Below, one piece after another: positions 26,903-36,091 of a stretch of 64,000 nt of DNA. The notes below the pieces were generated by a model that worked only from the letters and a program-made list of their open reading frames with translations, made no database searches and had not been told where the DNA came from. Where the stretch lies: contig NZ_JAGINQ010000002.1 in the NCBI RefSeq assembly GCF_017876165.1, positions 1-64,000 on the forward strand, written 5' to 3'. Both the position numbers and the translations under genes were made by a program. This stretch comes from Azospirillum soli (GTDB lineage: Bacteria > Pseudomonadota > Alphaproteobacteria > Azospirillales > Azospirillaceae). Positions within the stretch are counted from its first letter, which is position 1; each line of letters begins with the position of its first letter.

Positions 26903-28537
26903 ATGACCGACACCCCGCCCAACCTGAACGACGCCATCCGCCTGTTCCGGGCGGGCGACCTTCCAGGGGCGGAAGCGGCCTGCCGCGCGCTGCTGGCCAA
27001 CGATCCGCACAACGCCCAGGCGTTGCACCTGCTGGGCCTCATCGCCGCGCACACCGGCTATCCCGACTCGGCCCTGGTGCTGTTCGGCAAGGCCATCGCC
27101 GAGGTGGGGAACGACCCGTCCTTCCACAACAGCCGCGGCAGCCTGCTTTTCCAGCTCGGCCGCGCGGCGGAGGCGGAGGAGGCGTTCCGCGCCGGCCTCG
27201 CCATCAACGACCGCCTGCCGGAGCTGCACGGCAACCTCGGCAACGCGCTGAAGACGCTGGGCCGGCCGGAGGAGGCGGAGGCCGCCTTCCGCGCCGCGCT
27301 GGACATCCGCGCCGACGCGCCGGAGATGCACAACTTCCTGGCCACCACGCTGCGCGAACTCGGCCGGCTGGAAGAGGCGGAGAAGCATTTCCGCAAGGCG
27401 CTGGACCTGGCGCCAGACTATCTCGACGCCCGCTACAACCTCGCCGAACTGCTCAGCACGCGCGGCCATTTGGAGGAGGCGGAGATCGCCTTCCGCAAGG
27501 TTCTGCAGGCGGCGTCCCGCTTCATCCCCGCGCAGGTCGGTTTGGCGCACGTGCTGCAAAGCCTCGACCGCGCCGCCGAGGCGGTGGAGGTCATCGAGAA
27601 GGCCCGCGAGATGGCGCCGGACCATCCGCTGGTGCAGTTCACGCGGCGGCTGATCTATTCGAACGCGATCCCCGGTTGGCACCTGCCGATGATCAACGAC
27701 TTCGAGCGCAACGAGGCCTATGAGGAGTCGCTGAAGCGCGCGGTGACGCCCGACTCGCTGGTGCTGGAGATCGGCACGGGCTCGGGCATCGTCGCCATGA
27801 TGGCGGCGCGCGCCGGCGCGAAGAAGGTCGTGACCTGCGAGGTCAACCCGATCCTCGCCCGCGTCGCCAAGGAGACGGTCGCCAACAACGGCTACGCCGA
27901 CCGCGTGAAGGTCGTGCCGAAGCTGTCCACCCAGCTGAGCGTCGGCGCGGACGGCGACCTGCCGGAAAAGGCCGACGTCTTCGTCTCCGAACTCATCAAC
28001 GTCGGCATGCTGGCCCCGCGCATGCTGTCGGTGCTGCAACACGCCCGCACCCATCTGGTGAAGCCGGGCGGCGCCATCATCCCGCGCGCCTCGACCGTCT
28101 ACGCCATGCTGGTGGAAACGCCGGAGCTGGCGCGCATCAACCCGGTGCAGACCATCGACGGCTTCGACATGTCGACCTTCGACGTGTTCCGCTCGCCCGG
28201 CTACCAGCAGATCGATCTGGCCGCCGACGCGCACACGCCGCTGTCGGATCCGTTCACTGCGCTGGACTTCGACTTCACCCGCAACATGCCGGAGGAAGGC
28301 GAGCGCGAGATCGCCGTGGAGGTCACCGCCGAGGGCACCTGCCACGGCGTCGCCTTCTGGTTCGACCTGTTCATGGACGAGGAGGTCGTCTACCACTCGG
28401 CCAGCCGGTCGCGGACGAACCACTGGAAGCAGGCGATGACCTTCCTGGAAAGCCCGATCCGCGTCCGTCCGGGTGACACCCTGACCATCGTCGCGCGCTA
28501 CGACAACAACCAGATCTCCTTCGGCATCGGCGGGTGA
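26903..28537 (+). CDS. TPR - PRMT-like methyltransferase fusion
   Basis: 544 aa. About six TPR units fill residues 5-240 (repeats of the type LGRAAEAEEAFRAGLAINDR). A class I SAM-binding domain follows: motif I VLEIGTGSGIVAMMAARAGA (287-306) and acidic motif CEVNP. The C-terminal beta-barrel region contains NHWKQ (506-510), the THW-like loop of protein arginine methyltransferases. Of the PRMT double-E loop only the first Glu is seen (SELINVGML, Glu363). The plan recalls eukaryotic PRMT9, which also has N-terminal TPRs. The substrate is unknown. Its stop overlaps the start of the transporter gene (GTGA), so the two are coupled. Confidence 0.85.
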   Translation: MTDTPPNLNDAIRLFRAGDLPGAEAACRALLANDPHNAQALHLLGLIAAHTGYPDSALVLFGKAIAEVGNDPSFHNSRGSLLFQLGRAAEAEEAFRAGLAINDRLPELHGNLGNALKTLGRPEEAEAAFRAALDIRADAPEMHNFLATTLRELGRLEEAEKHFRKALDLAPDYLDARYNLAELLSTRGHLEEAEIAFRKVLQAASRFIPAQVGLAHVLQSLDRAAEAVEVIEKAREMAPDHPLVQFTRRLIYSNAIPGWHLPMINDFERNEAYEESLKRAVTPDSLVLEIGTGSGIVAMMAARAGAKKVVTCEVNPILARVAKETVANNGYADRVKVVPKLSTQLSVGADGDLPEKADVFVSELINVGMLAPRMLSVLQHARTHLVKPGGAIIPRASTVYAMLVETPELARINPVQTIDGFDMSTFDVFRSPGYQQIDLAADAHTPLSDPFTALDFDFTRNMPEEGEREIAVEVTAEGTCHGVAFWFDLFMDEEVVYHSASRSRTNHWKQAMTFLESPIRVRPGDTLTIVARYDNNQISFGIGG

Positions 28538-29862
28538 CGGCGTTGGCGTCCGCGTCGCCCGACCGCCGCGCCCCCGACCGCCGCGCCATAACGTCGTGGT
28601 GCCTCTACGACTGGGCGATGTCGGCCTACAACACGGTCATCACGACCTTCGTCTTCTCCGTCTATTTCGCCCGCGGCGTGGTCGGCGATCCGGTCGCCGG
28701 CACCTCCCGCTGGAGCGCCGCGATGACCGTCGCCGGCCTGTGCATCGCGGTGCTGAGCCCGGTGCTGGGCGCCGTCGCCGACCGGGTCGGCCGGCGCAAG
28801 CCCTGGCTGGCCCTGTTCACCGCGATCACGGTGATCTTCACCGCCGCCCTGTGGTGGGCGAAGCCGGACCCGTCCTTCGCCCTGTTCGCGCTGGTCTGCG
28901 TGGTGGTCGGCACGGTGGCCTTCGAACTCGCCAACGTCTTCTACAACGCCACCCTGCCCAGCGTGTCCCCGCCCAACATGCTGGGGCGCGTGTCCGGCTG
29001 GGGCTGGGGCGTCGGCTATTTCGGCGGGCTGGCCTGCCTGCTGGTCGCGCTGTTCGCCTTCGTGAAGGCCACCGACCCGCTGTTCGGTCTGGTCGGCACC
29101 GCGGAGCAGGCCAACGTCCGCGCCACCGCGTGGCTGGTCGCCATGTGGTACGCGCTGTTCGCCCTGCCCTTCTTCCTGTGGGTTCCGGACGAACCCGCCA
29201 CCGGGCGCCCGCTGGGCGCCGCCGTGCGCGAGGGGCTGTCCACGCTGCGCCGGACGCTGGTGGAAGCGCGCCGGTACAAGCAGGCCATGCGCTTCCTGAT
29301 CGCCAGTGCCTTCTACCGCGACGGCATCAACACCATCACGGCCTTCGGCGGCATCTACGCGGCCGGCACCTTCGGCATGACGTTCGAGGAAATCATCGTC
29401 TTCGCCATCGCCCTGAACGTGGTCGCCGGCGTCGGCGCCATCGTCTGCGCGTGGCTGGACGACCGGATCGGGGCCAAGCCGACCATCCTTCTCAGCCTCG
29501 CCGGGCTGACCGCCTGCGGCGTGCCGCTGCTGCTGGTGACGGAGAAGGAGTGGTTCTGGGTACTGGCGCTGGGCCTCGGCGCCTGCTTCGGGCCGGCGCA
29601 GGCGTCGGGGCGGTCGCTGATGGCGCGCCTGTCGCCGCCGCATATGGAAACGGAGATGTTCGGGCTTTACAGCCTGACCGGCCGGGTGGTCGGATTCTTC
29701 GGTCCGCTGGCGCTGGGGCTCGCCACCGAAGCCTTTGCCAGCCAACGCGCGGGCATGGCCACCGTTGTGGCTTTTTTCGTGATCGGTTTTGGGCTTATGC
29801 TGCTGGTTCGGGAACCGGCCCCCGGGCGTGACGGGCACGTGCGACAGTCCGCCGCCGCCTGA
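28534..29862 (+). CDS. UMF1/Atg22-type MFS transporter
   Basis: 442 aa with about 12 membrane segments. The opening SWCLYDWAMSAYNTVITTFV is characteristic of the UMF1 family, related to vacuolar Atg22 amino-acid effluxers; ADRVGRRKPWLA is the MFS motif A. The GTG start overlaps the TPR-methyltransferase stop by four bases, a sign of translational coupling. The transported compound is not known; export of amino acids or peptides is a family-based guess. Confidence 0.87.
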   Translation: MTALASASPDRRAPDRRAITSWCLYDWAMSAYNTVITTFVFSVYFARGVVGDPVAGTSRWSAAMTVAGLCIAVLSPVLGAVADRVGRRKPWLALFTAITVIFTAALWWAKPDPSFALFALVCVVVGTVAFELANVFYNATLPSVSPPNMLGRVSGWGWGVGYFGGLACLLVALFAFVKATDPLFGLVGTAEQANVRATAWLVAMWYALFALPFFLWVPDEPATGRPLGAAVREGLSTLRRTLVEARRYKQAMRFLIASAFYRDGINTITAFGGIYAAGTFGMTFEEIIVFAIALNVVAGVGAIVCAWLDDRIGAKPTILLSLAGLTACGVPLLLVTEKEWFWVLALGLGACFGPAQASGRSLMARLSPPHMETEMFGLYSLTGRVVGFFGPLALGLATEAFASQRAGMATVVAFFVIGFGLMLLVREPAPGRDGHVRQSAAA

Positions 29863-29941
29863 AGGCTGATTCATCCGGCCGAAGCTGCTACCTTCCTTTT
29901 TGCTGCGACGCACAACAGTCCCGGCTGGGGGCGGAACGGAT

Positions 29942-30196
29942 ATGCTGCACATCAAGGACATCGAGGCCTTCGCCCACATCAACGAGGCTTTGGCGAGCGA
30001 TTCGCGCGCCGAAACCGCCGCCGACGACCACCGGCCGGCCGCGCATCCGGCGCTGCTGCTGGCGATGGTCGCGACCGGCCGCCTCCAGCCCGAGGAGCCG
30101 GGCGGGGAGCGGTCCGAAGAGGCGGAGGTTGCCCATCACCGTCACGCCAGCCTCGCCGGCATGATGGCCCGCATGCTCGGCGTGCGGCGGGGGTAA
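29942..30196 (+). CDS. Hypothetical 84-residue protein
   Basis: 84 aa, soluble. It starts MLHIKDIEAFAHINEALASD, has a disordered Glu/Asp-rich middle and ends with a basic helix (ASLAGMMARMLGVRRG). I do not recognise a family. The start at 29942 gives the most protein-like N-terminus; the frame is open to 29900. A strong terminator begins two bases after its stop, which supports that it is expressed. It lies 79 bases after the transporter gene. Confidence 0.6.
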   Translation: MLHIKDIEAFAHINEALASDSRAETAADDHRPAAHPALLLAMVATGRLQPEEPGGERSEEAEVAHHRHASLAGMMARMLGVRRG

Positions 30197-30198
30197 AG

Positions 30199-30237
30199 AA
30201 AAACCCCTCCCCCGCGCGCGGCGGGAGAGGGGCTTTT
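30199..30237. terminator. Bidirectional terminator
   Basis: A 17-base arm (30199-30215) pairs with 30221-30237 with two mismatches, with A and T runs at the outer ends. It lies between the 84-residue gene and the 3' end of convergent purH. Confidence 0.85.
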
Positions 30238-30260
30238 CCGTAGCCTTTTCAGTGCCGTTT

Positions 30261-31886
30261 TCAGTGCCGGAAGTGGCGCATGCCCGTCAGGACCATGGCG
30301 AGGCCCTTCTCGTCGGCCGCGGCGATGACCTCGTTGTCGCGGATCGAGCCGCCCGGCTGGATCACGGCGGTCACGCCGGCCTCGGCGGCGGCCAGCAGAC
30401 CGTCCGCGAAGGGGAAGAAGGCGTCGGAGGCGACGACCGAGCCCTTGGTCAGCGGCTCCGACAGGCCGGCGGCCTTGGCGGCCTCACCCGACTTGATGGC
30501 GGCGATGCGCGCGCTGTCCACGCGGCTCATCTGACCGGCCCCCACACCGACCGTCGCACCATTCTTGGCGTAGACGATGGCGTTCGACTTCACGTGCTTG
30601 GCGACGCGGAAGGCGAACAGCAGGTCGGCCAGTTCCTGCTCCGTCGGCGCGCGCTTGGTGACGACCTTCAGGTCGGCCGGGGTGATGCGGCCGTTGTCGC
30701 GGTTCTGAAGGAGGAAGCCGCCCGACAGCTGCTTCACCATCATGCCCGGCTCGGCCGGGTTCGGCACGTCCTTGGTCAGCAGAACGCGCAGGTTCTTCTT
30801 GGTGGCCAGCAGGGCGCGGGCCGCGTCGTCGGCGTCCGGCGCGATCACCACCTCGGCGAACAGCTTGGAGATTTCCTCGGCCGTGGCGGCGTCCAGCGGA
30901 CGGTTGACGGCGATGATGCCGCCGAAGGCGCTGACCGGGTCGCACAGCAGCGCGGCCTTGTACGCGTCCAGGATGTTGTCGCCTTCCGCGACGCCGCAGG
31001 GGTTGGCGTGCTTGATGATGGCGACGGCCGGGCGCTCGAACTCGGCGGCCAGCTCGAAGGCGGCGTCGGTGTCGTTCAGGTTGTTGTAGGACAGCTCCTT
31101 GCCCTGGAGCTGGATGGCGGTGGCGACGCCCGGACGCTGCTCGCCGGTCACGTAGAAGGCCGCCTGCTGGTGCGGGTTCTCGCCGTAGCGCAGCGTCTGG
31201 CTGAGCTTGCCCGACAGGGTGGTGCGCGGCGGGAAGGTCTCGCCCAGCTGGCCGGCCAGCCAGCCGGAGATGGCGGCGTCGTACGCGGCCGTACGCGCGT
31301 ACGCGCGCTGGGCAAGCGTACGGCGCAGCGTCAGCGTGGTGGCGCCGTCGTGGGTCGCCAGCTCGTCCAGAACCGCCTCATAGTCTTCCGGGTCGGTGAC
31401 CACGGTGACGAAGTCGTGGTTCTTGGCGGCGGCACGGATCATCGCCGGGCCGCCGATGTCGATGTTCTCCACGCAATCGTCGTAGGACGCGCCCTTGGCG
31501 ACGGTCGCCTCGAACGGGTAGAGGTTCACGACGACGAGGTCGATGGCCGGGATGTCGTGGGCCGCCATGGCGTCCGCGTGGATGTCGCGGCGGGCCAGGA
31601 TGCCGCCGTGCACGCGCGGGTGCAGCGTCTTGACGCGGCCGTCCATGATCTCCGGGAAGCCGGTGTGGTCGGAGACCTCCTTCACCGGGACGCCGGCCTC
31701 GGCCAGACGCTGCGCCGAACCGCCGGTGGACAGGATCTCCACCCCCTTGGCCGCCAGCGCCTGGCCGAGCGCGACGAGGCCCGTCTTGTCGGAGACGGAA
31801 ATCAGCGCGCGGGTGATGCGGACCTGATCGGGGGCGGGCGAATGGGCGGTCTTCGGCGGGCTCATCGGGGCATCCTGGTCTGTCAT
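30261..31886 (-). CDS. purH: Bifunctional AICAR transformylase / IMP cyclohydrolase
   Basis: 541 aa. It performs the last two steps of de novo IMP synthesis: formylation of AICAR with 10-formyl-THF and ring closure. The N-terminal MGS-like cyclohydrolase domain has [25 protein letters not shown] and [15 protein letters not shown]. The C-terminal transformylase domain has the Lys-His catalytic segment in [12 protein letters not shown] and ends [14 protein letters not shown]. The length is standard. Codons around 31281-31322 contain four CGTACG hexamers (see findings). It is the last gene of the rsmB - heparinase-like - purH series, separated from its neighbour by a large palindrome. Confidence 0.97.
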   Translation of the reverse strand: MTDQDAPMSPPKTAHSPAPDQVRITRALISVSDKTGLVALGQALAAKGVEILSTGGSAQRLAEAGVPVKEVSDHTGFPEIMDGRVKTLHPRVHGGILARRDIHADAMAAHDIPAIDLVVVNLYPFEATVAKGASYDDCVENIDIGGPAMIRAAAKNHDFVTVVTDPEDYEAVLDELATHDGATTLTLRRTLAQRAYARTAAYDAAISGWLAGQLGETFPPRTTLSGKLSQTLRYGENPHQQAAFYVTGEQRPGVATAIQLQGKELSYNNLNDTDAAFELAAEFERPAVAIIKHANPCGVAEGDNILDAYKAALLCDPVSAFGGIIAVNRPLDAATAEEISKLFAEVVIAPDADDAARALLATKKNLRVLLTKDVPNPAEPGMMVKQLSGGFLLQNRDNGRITPADLKVVTKRAPTEQELADLLFAFRVAKHVKSNAIVYAKNGATVGVGAGQMSRVDSARIAAIKSGEAAKAAGLSEPLTKGSVVASDAFFPFADGLLAAAEAGVTAVIQPGGSIRDNEVIAAADEKGLAMVLTGMRHFRH

Positions 31887-31913
31887 TGAACCGGTTGCGG
31901 CGGATCAAGGAGA

Positions 31914-32098
31914 GACACGGATGTACAGGGATGAAAAACACGGATGAGCACGGATAACTTTTTATCTGTGTTTATCTGTGTCCATCTGTGTCACACATCC
32001 TGCCGCGCAAAACGGGGATTTGACACCGATAAACACAGATAAACACAGATGACTTTTAATCCGTGTTCATCCGTGCGAAATCCGTGTTGATCCGTGTC
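31914..32098. repeat. 185-bp imperfect palindrome of ATCCGTGT/ATCTGTGT units
   Basis: The left arm (31914-31992) and right arm (32022-32098) are imperfect reverse complements of about 78 bases around a 29-base centre. Each arm is built from short units: ATCCGTGTT-type on the outside and ATCTGTGTTT-type on the inside, three to four copies each. It fills the purH - heparinase-like intergenic region on the operon side. Similar ATCCGTG-rich intergenic repeats occur in unrelated bacteria (recalled). In RNA it would fold into a very long hairpin. Confidence 0.85.
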
Positions 32099-32130
32099 CC
32101 AACGGCTCGACCGTCGCGGATGCGCGCGAT

Positions 32131-33801
32131 TTACGCCCCCTTGCGCTCGCGGCGCAAGGCCCATTTGACCGTGATCGCCTCAGATCCGCCATGCCCGGCA
32201 CCGGCTTGGCCGGCGATCGCGATCTGGGTGGTGCGGCGCGGCTCGTCGCCGCTGCCCAGATAGATGCTCTCGGACAGTTCGACCGTGCCGCCCGACACGC
32301 GCAGGCGCCAGACCGCCCCGCTCGGCAGACGCAGCTGCACCTGGGAGGGATCCTGGGTCGGCAAGGCCTGCACGGACGGGTGCAGGTGAAAGCGGATGGT
32401 GAAGGGCTGCGGCTGCGGCGTCGCGCCGATCACCGGCTCCAGCGTGTCCTCGCCGCGCAGATCCTCGCCGTTCTCAGCCAGGTAGACGCGGCGGCGGTGC
32501 AGATAGCCGAAGTTGCGGCTGTAGCCGTTGTGCGTGGCGACGACCAGGACGGCGCCGTCGGCCTCCTGCCGCTCGCAGCCGACGTGGGCCGGGCGGCGAC
32601 CGAGCCCGCCGGCCTCGAACACTTCGGACGAGTTGGTCTCGGCCATCACGACGGTGGAATGCGCCGCCGTGCCGGCCAGCGCCGAGCGCCAGACGCCGGT
32701 CTTCACCGGATGGCTGCCGCAATTGACGATCAGCCGTTCCTTGCCGATGGAGACCTCCACCGACAGGGTGCCGGCGTGGGCGGCGGCGTCGAGGCCCGGC
32801 AGCGGCGGCACGCCGGTGTCCATCAGGACCATGGTGCGGCCGGCGATCAGCCGTTCGAAGCCGGTGTGCGGCGCGCTCTTCAGCGGACGGCCGCGCGCAT
32901 CGGCCTGGGCCAGCACGGTGTCCACCAGCGCCGGCTCCTCCTCGCGGCTGCCGTTGAACAGGGCCAGCCCGCCGTCGCCGTGGCGGAAGAAGCGCAGCGC
33001 CGGCGTCATGCGGTCGATGGCGTGCTGCAGCGACTCCGGCACGTCGGCGCGGGCCACGCGCAGCACGGCGCGCACGTCGATCAGGTCGCGCAGGATGCGC
33101 AGCTGCACGGACGGGCTGCGCTCCACATGGCCGCCGTCCGGCAGGATCTGGCGCGGCAGCTCGCGCTCCAGCAGGCGCAGGGCGTCGCTGCCGATCTTTT
33201 CCGACTCGGGCAGGCAGTAACCGCCGTAGACGAGGCCCTTGGCGGCGGTGACCAGCGATTCCCCGTCCAGGGCGCCGGGCACGACGCGGGTCAGGTGGCG
33301 GAGCTGCCGGGCGAGGCTGTCGAAGACGCGGGCGCGGAACTCGTCATCGGCCGAGGCGCAGTAGAAGTCGTGCAGGCCGATCCAGTTGGCGACGCGCGCG
33401 CCCAGCACCTCCGGCGCCCAGGTCTGGGAATTCCAGCCGGCGTTGTGGTCGAGCCAGGAGAGCACCAGAGCGCGGGCGCGCCGCCGCGCCGCGTCGCCGC
33501 CGACCGCGCGCAGGTCGCGCATCCAGGCGAAGCCGTGCAGAGCATCCAGCCAGCCGGGGTTGCCGGCGCGCCAGTGCGGCTCCCCGTTCGGGTCGATGGT
33601 GACGGTGTGGCCGGCGAAGCGCATCACGCCCGCCAGCAGGGCCGAGCCTTCGGTGGCGTCGCCCGGCCAGGGGTCGGGCGGCACGACGGCCAGCGCGGTC
33701 GGCGCGCGGCCGCCCAGCGTCAGCTTGTAGATCGGGTTGCCGAAGGCGATCTGGGCGACGCCCTCCCGCAGCCGGCCGAATGTGTCGCGCGCGCCGGACA
33801 T
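32131..33801 (-). CDS. Heparinase II/III-family protein
   Basis: 556 aa. The N-terminal alpha/alpha toroid (about 1-290, with WLDHNAGWNSQTW and DGGHVERSPSVQLRIL) is followed by a heparinase II/III-like beta domain (about 320-550, with GTAAHSTVVMAETNSSEVF). Family members are polysaccharide lyases acting on uronate-containing chains. Here no signal peptide is visible, and in alphaproteobacteria such a gene is routinely found between rsmB and purH, so a cytosolic or envelope role is possible. The start has a GAGGTGAG ribosome site. It lies 124 bases downstream of rsmB on the same strand. Confidence 0.88.
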   Translation of the reverse strand: MSGARDTFGRLREGVAQIAFGNPIYKLTLGGRAPTALAVVPPDPWPGDATEGSALLAGVMRFAGHTVTIDPNGEPHWRAGNPGWLDALHGFAWMRDLRAVGGDAARRRARALVLSWLDHNAGWNSQTWAPEVLGARVANWIGLHDFYCASADDEFRARVFDSLARQLRHLTRVVPGALDGESLVTAAKGLVYGGYCLPESEKIGSDALRLLERELPRQILPDGGHVERSPSVQLRILRDLIDVRAVLRVARADVPESLQHAIDRMTPALRFFRHGDGGLALFNGSREEEPALVDTVLAQADARGRPLKSAPHTGFERLIAGRTMVLMDTGVPPLPGLDAAAHAGTLSVEVSIGKERLIVNCGSHPVKTGVWRSALAGTAAHSTVVMAETNSSEVFEAGGLGRRPAHVGCERQEADGAVLVVATHNGYSRNFGYLHRRRVYLAENGEDLRGEDTLEPVIGATPQPQPFTIRFHLHPSVQALPTQDPSQVQLRLPSGAVWRLRVSGGTVELSESIYLGSGDEPRRTTQIAIAGQAGAGHGGSEAITVKWALRRERKGA

Positions 33802-33925
33802 CGGCTCACCTCGTCTCGCGAAGGGGGGAGCCGGTCCGATGAGCGGTCAGGTTCATGCGGCGGACGGGGAAGGGCATCCGTGTGTGGTACCAAATTCGCC
33901 GCAGTTACCGCAAGGAGGCGGCGAA

Positions 33926-35221
33926 CTATTCGGGAGACCGTCTCAGCCTTGCCACAAAGAAGCCGTCGATGCCGCCAAGCTCCGGCAGCATGCCGGGCAG
34001 GGAACGCACCTCGCCCCGGTCGTTGATCAGCTCGGCCATGCCTTCCAGCTCGCCGGGCTCGATGGGCAGGCGCTCGACGCGGGGGTCGCGCTCCAGGATG
34101 CGGTCGATCTGCGCCTCGCCCTCCTCCGGCTGGATGGAGCAGGTGCAGTAGATCAGCGTGCCGCCCGGCCGCACCAGATCGACCGCGTGGGCCAGCAGGC
34201 GGTTCTGCGCCTTGGCCAGCTTGGCGATGTCCTCCGGCGTCTTGACGCGCAGGATGTCCGGATGGCGGCGGATGGCGCCGGTGGCCGAGCAGGGCGCGTC
34301 CAGCAGGATGGCGTCGGCGGGCTCCCCCGGATTCCAGGTCGCCACGTCGGCGGTCAGGGTCTCGGCGGTCAGCTTCAGGCGGGCGAGGTTCTCGTGCACC
34401 CGCTCCAGCCGCTTGGCCGAGCGGTCCACGGCGGTCACCGTGGCGCCCATGGCGACCAGCTGCGCGGTCTTGCCGCCGGGGGCGGCGCACAGGTCGTAGA
34501 CGCGCTTGCCCGCCAGATCGCCGAACAGCTTCGCCGGCAGGGAGGCGGCGAGATCCTGCACCCACCACTCGCCCTCGGCGAAGCCCGGCAGTTCGGTGAT
34601 GTTGCCGCCGGTCGGGCGGCGCAAGGATCCGGTCGGCAGCAGCGTGGCTTCCAGCCGTTCCGCCCAGGCGCCAGGGTCGCGCCTGACGGTGATGTCCAGC
34701 GGGGCTTCGTGCAGGTGCGCCTCGACGATGGCGCGGGTGCGGCCGGTGCCGTAGGCCTGCCGCCACGCCAACCACAGCCAGTCCGGCGTGTTCAGCCGCC
34801 CGGCGTCCTGCCTGACGGCCAGGGCCGCCCCCTCGCGCCCGATGCGGCGCAGGACGGCGTTGATCAGGCCCTTGTAGGGTTCCGCCCCGCGCGCGGCGGC
34901 CAGCTCCACCGCCGTGTCCACGGCGGCGTGGGCGGGCGTGCCGAGGAAGACGAGCTGGGCGGTGCCCAGGCGCAGGATGTCGTGCACGGTGGCCTTGGGC
35001 AGGCCGGGCTTGGCGAGGCTGCCCTGGACCAGCTCGTCGATCTGGCCGAGCCGGCGCAGCACCGTGGCGACCAGCAGGCGGACGAAGCCACGGTCGCGCG
35101 GGTCGAGCCCGCGCAGCTCCGGGTGCGCGTCGAACGCGTCGTCGAAGGGGATGGACTTGCGCAGAACATCGCGCAGCAGATCGAGCGCGGCGGCGCGCGC
35201 GGCGAGGGTGGCTTCGGTCAT
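33926..35221 (-). CDS. rsmB: 16S rRNA m5C methyltransferase, RsmB/NOP family with NusB domain
   Basis: 431 aa. The N-terminal NusB-like RNA-binding domain (about 1-140) is followed by a Rossmann methyltransferase: SAM loop DLCAAPGGKTAQL, motif IV with the second Cys in LLDAPCSATG, and the catalytic TCS in YCTCSIQPEEGE. It methylates a cytosine in 16S rRNA (C967 in E. coli). The ATG at 35221 (MTEATLAAR) is preferred over one 7 codons earlier. It heads the rsmB - heparinase-like - purH group. Confidence 0.92.
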   Translation of the reverse strand: MTEATLAARAAALDLLRDVLRKSIPFDDAFDAHPELRGLDPRDRGFVRLLVATVLRRLGQIDELVQGSLAKPGLPKATVHDILRLGTAQLVFLGTPAHAAVDTAVELAAARGAEPYKGLINAVLRRIGREGAALAVRQDAGRLNTPDWLWLAWRQAYGTGRTRAIVEAHLHEAPLDITVRRDPGAWAERLEATLLPTGSLRRPTGGNITELPGFAEGEWWVQDLAASLPAKLFGDLAGKRVYDLCAAPGGKTAQLVAMGATVTAVDRSAKRLERVHENLARLKLTAETLTADVATWNPGEPADAILLDAPCSATGAIRRHPDILRVKTPEDIAKLAKAQNRLLAHAVDLVRPGGTLIYCTCSIQPEEGEAQIDRILERDPRVERLPIEPGELEGMAELINDRGEVRSLPGMLPELGGIDGFFVARLRRSPE

Positions 35222-35288
35222 GCCGCTGGATGTAGCGCGCATGGCGCCCAGTGTCGAGGGCGGGTGTTGGGAGCGCGTGTTGGGGATG

Positions 35289-36032
35289 CTAACGCCGCGC
35301 GGCCCAACCGTCGTAATTGGGGTACGGACCGACGTCCTCCACGAAGAAGCAAGGCGTCTCCCGATGCTCCCCGCGCCGCAGGATGAAGCGGTTGGCGCCG
35401 CCGGCCTTCATGGTCCAGAGGAGGCCTCTTTGCTCTTCCATGGGGCACAGGTCGAGTTCCGGCGGCGTTGGGTCCTCACCCAGCCGCTTCAGCGCGCGGT
35501 CGGCGCGCACGCGGTCGTCGGGCGGCAGGTTGCGCGCCGCGCGGTCATCGTAGCGGTCACTTTTGACGTAGCGGGTGCCGTTGCCGTGGATCGGGCTGGA
35601 CGGCCCGCCGGGGTCGCTCAGCGCCCGTTCGACCATCAACTCCCAACGCCGGTCGCGACAGATCACCAGGGCGTCCCGATGGACGCGCCGGACATGGTCG
35701 GCCAGTTCGTGGAAGCGGGGCATCAGGTCGCGCTTGCGGAAGCCCACGTCCAGCATGAAACGCTCCACCGCCTGGTCGGCGGCGGCGGCGCTCCGGGGGA
35801 TGTCGCGGGTCTCCAGGGCCAGCAGAGCGTCGATGGTCTGGCGCGCGGCCTCGTCACGGAAGCGGGCGAGCGCCTCGTCCGCCCGGCGCTCCACCGCGTC
35901 GATGCGGGCGAGAATGTCATCATCCGCCGGGGCGGTCAGCCACACGGCCTCGAACAGGGAAACGGGTGTGGGCGCGACGGCGGCGGGTCGAACACCGCGC
36001 CGCCGGCCGCCCAGCAACGACTTAAACCACAT
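35289..36032 (-). CDS. Unrecognised protein with a possible RelE-like C-terminal segment
   Basis: 247 aa from the ATG at 36032 (MWFKSLLGG). The first 30 residues are basic and Pro/Ala-rich. The middle (45-120) is helical and charged. The last 80 residues, with DRALKRLGEDPTPPELDL, GLLWTMKAGGANRFILRR and CFFVEDVGPYPNYDGW, have the helix-then-strand layout and an R-x-I-L / F-x-V-x-D-V-G pattern reminiscent of RelE/ParE toxins. This is weak similarity judged by eye, and no antitoxin gene is present. It lies between rsmB and the DHH phosphoesterase on the same strand, with gaps of 67 and 59 bases. Confidence 0.6.
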   Translation of the reverse strand: MWFKSLLGGRRRGVRPAAVAPTPVSLFEAVWLTAPADDDILARIDAVERRADEALARFRDEAARQTIDALLALETRDIPRSAAAADQAVERFMLDVGFRKRDLMPRFHELADHVRRVHRDALVICRDRRWELMVERALSDPGGPSSPIHGNGTRYVKSDRYDDRAARNLPPDDRVRADRALKRLGEDPTPPELDLCPMEEQRGLLWTMKAGGANRFILRRGEHRETPCFFVEDVGPYPNYDGWAARR

Positions 36033-36091
36033 ACCTGATCCACACGGAGGGGCTTCTTCGCCCCCGGATAAACCATAAACGGCCAAGGATT

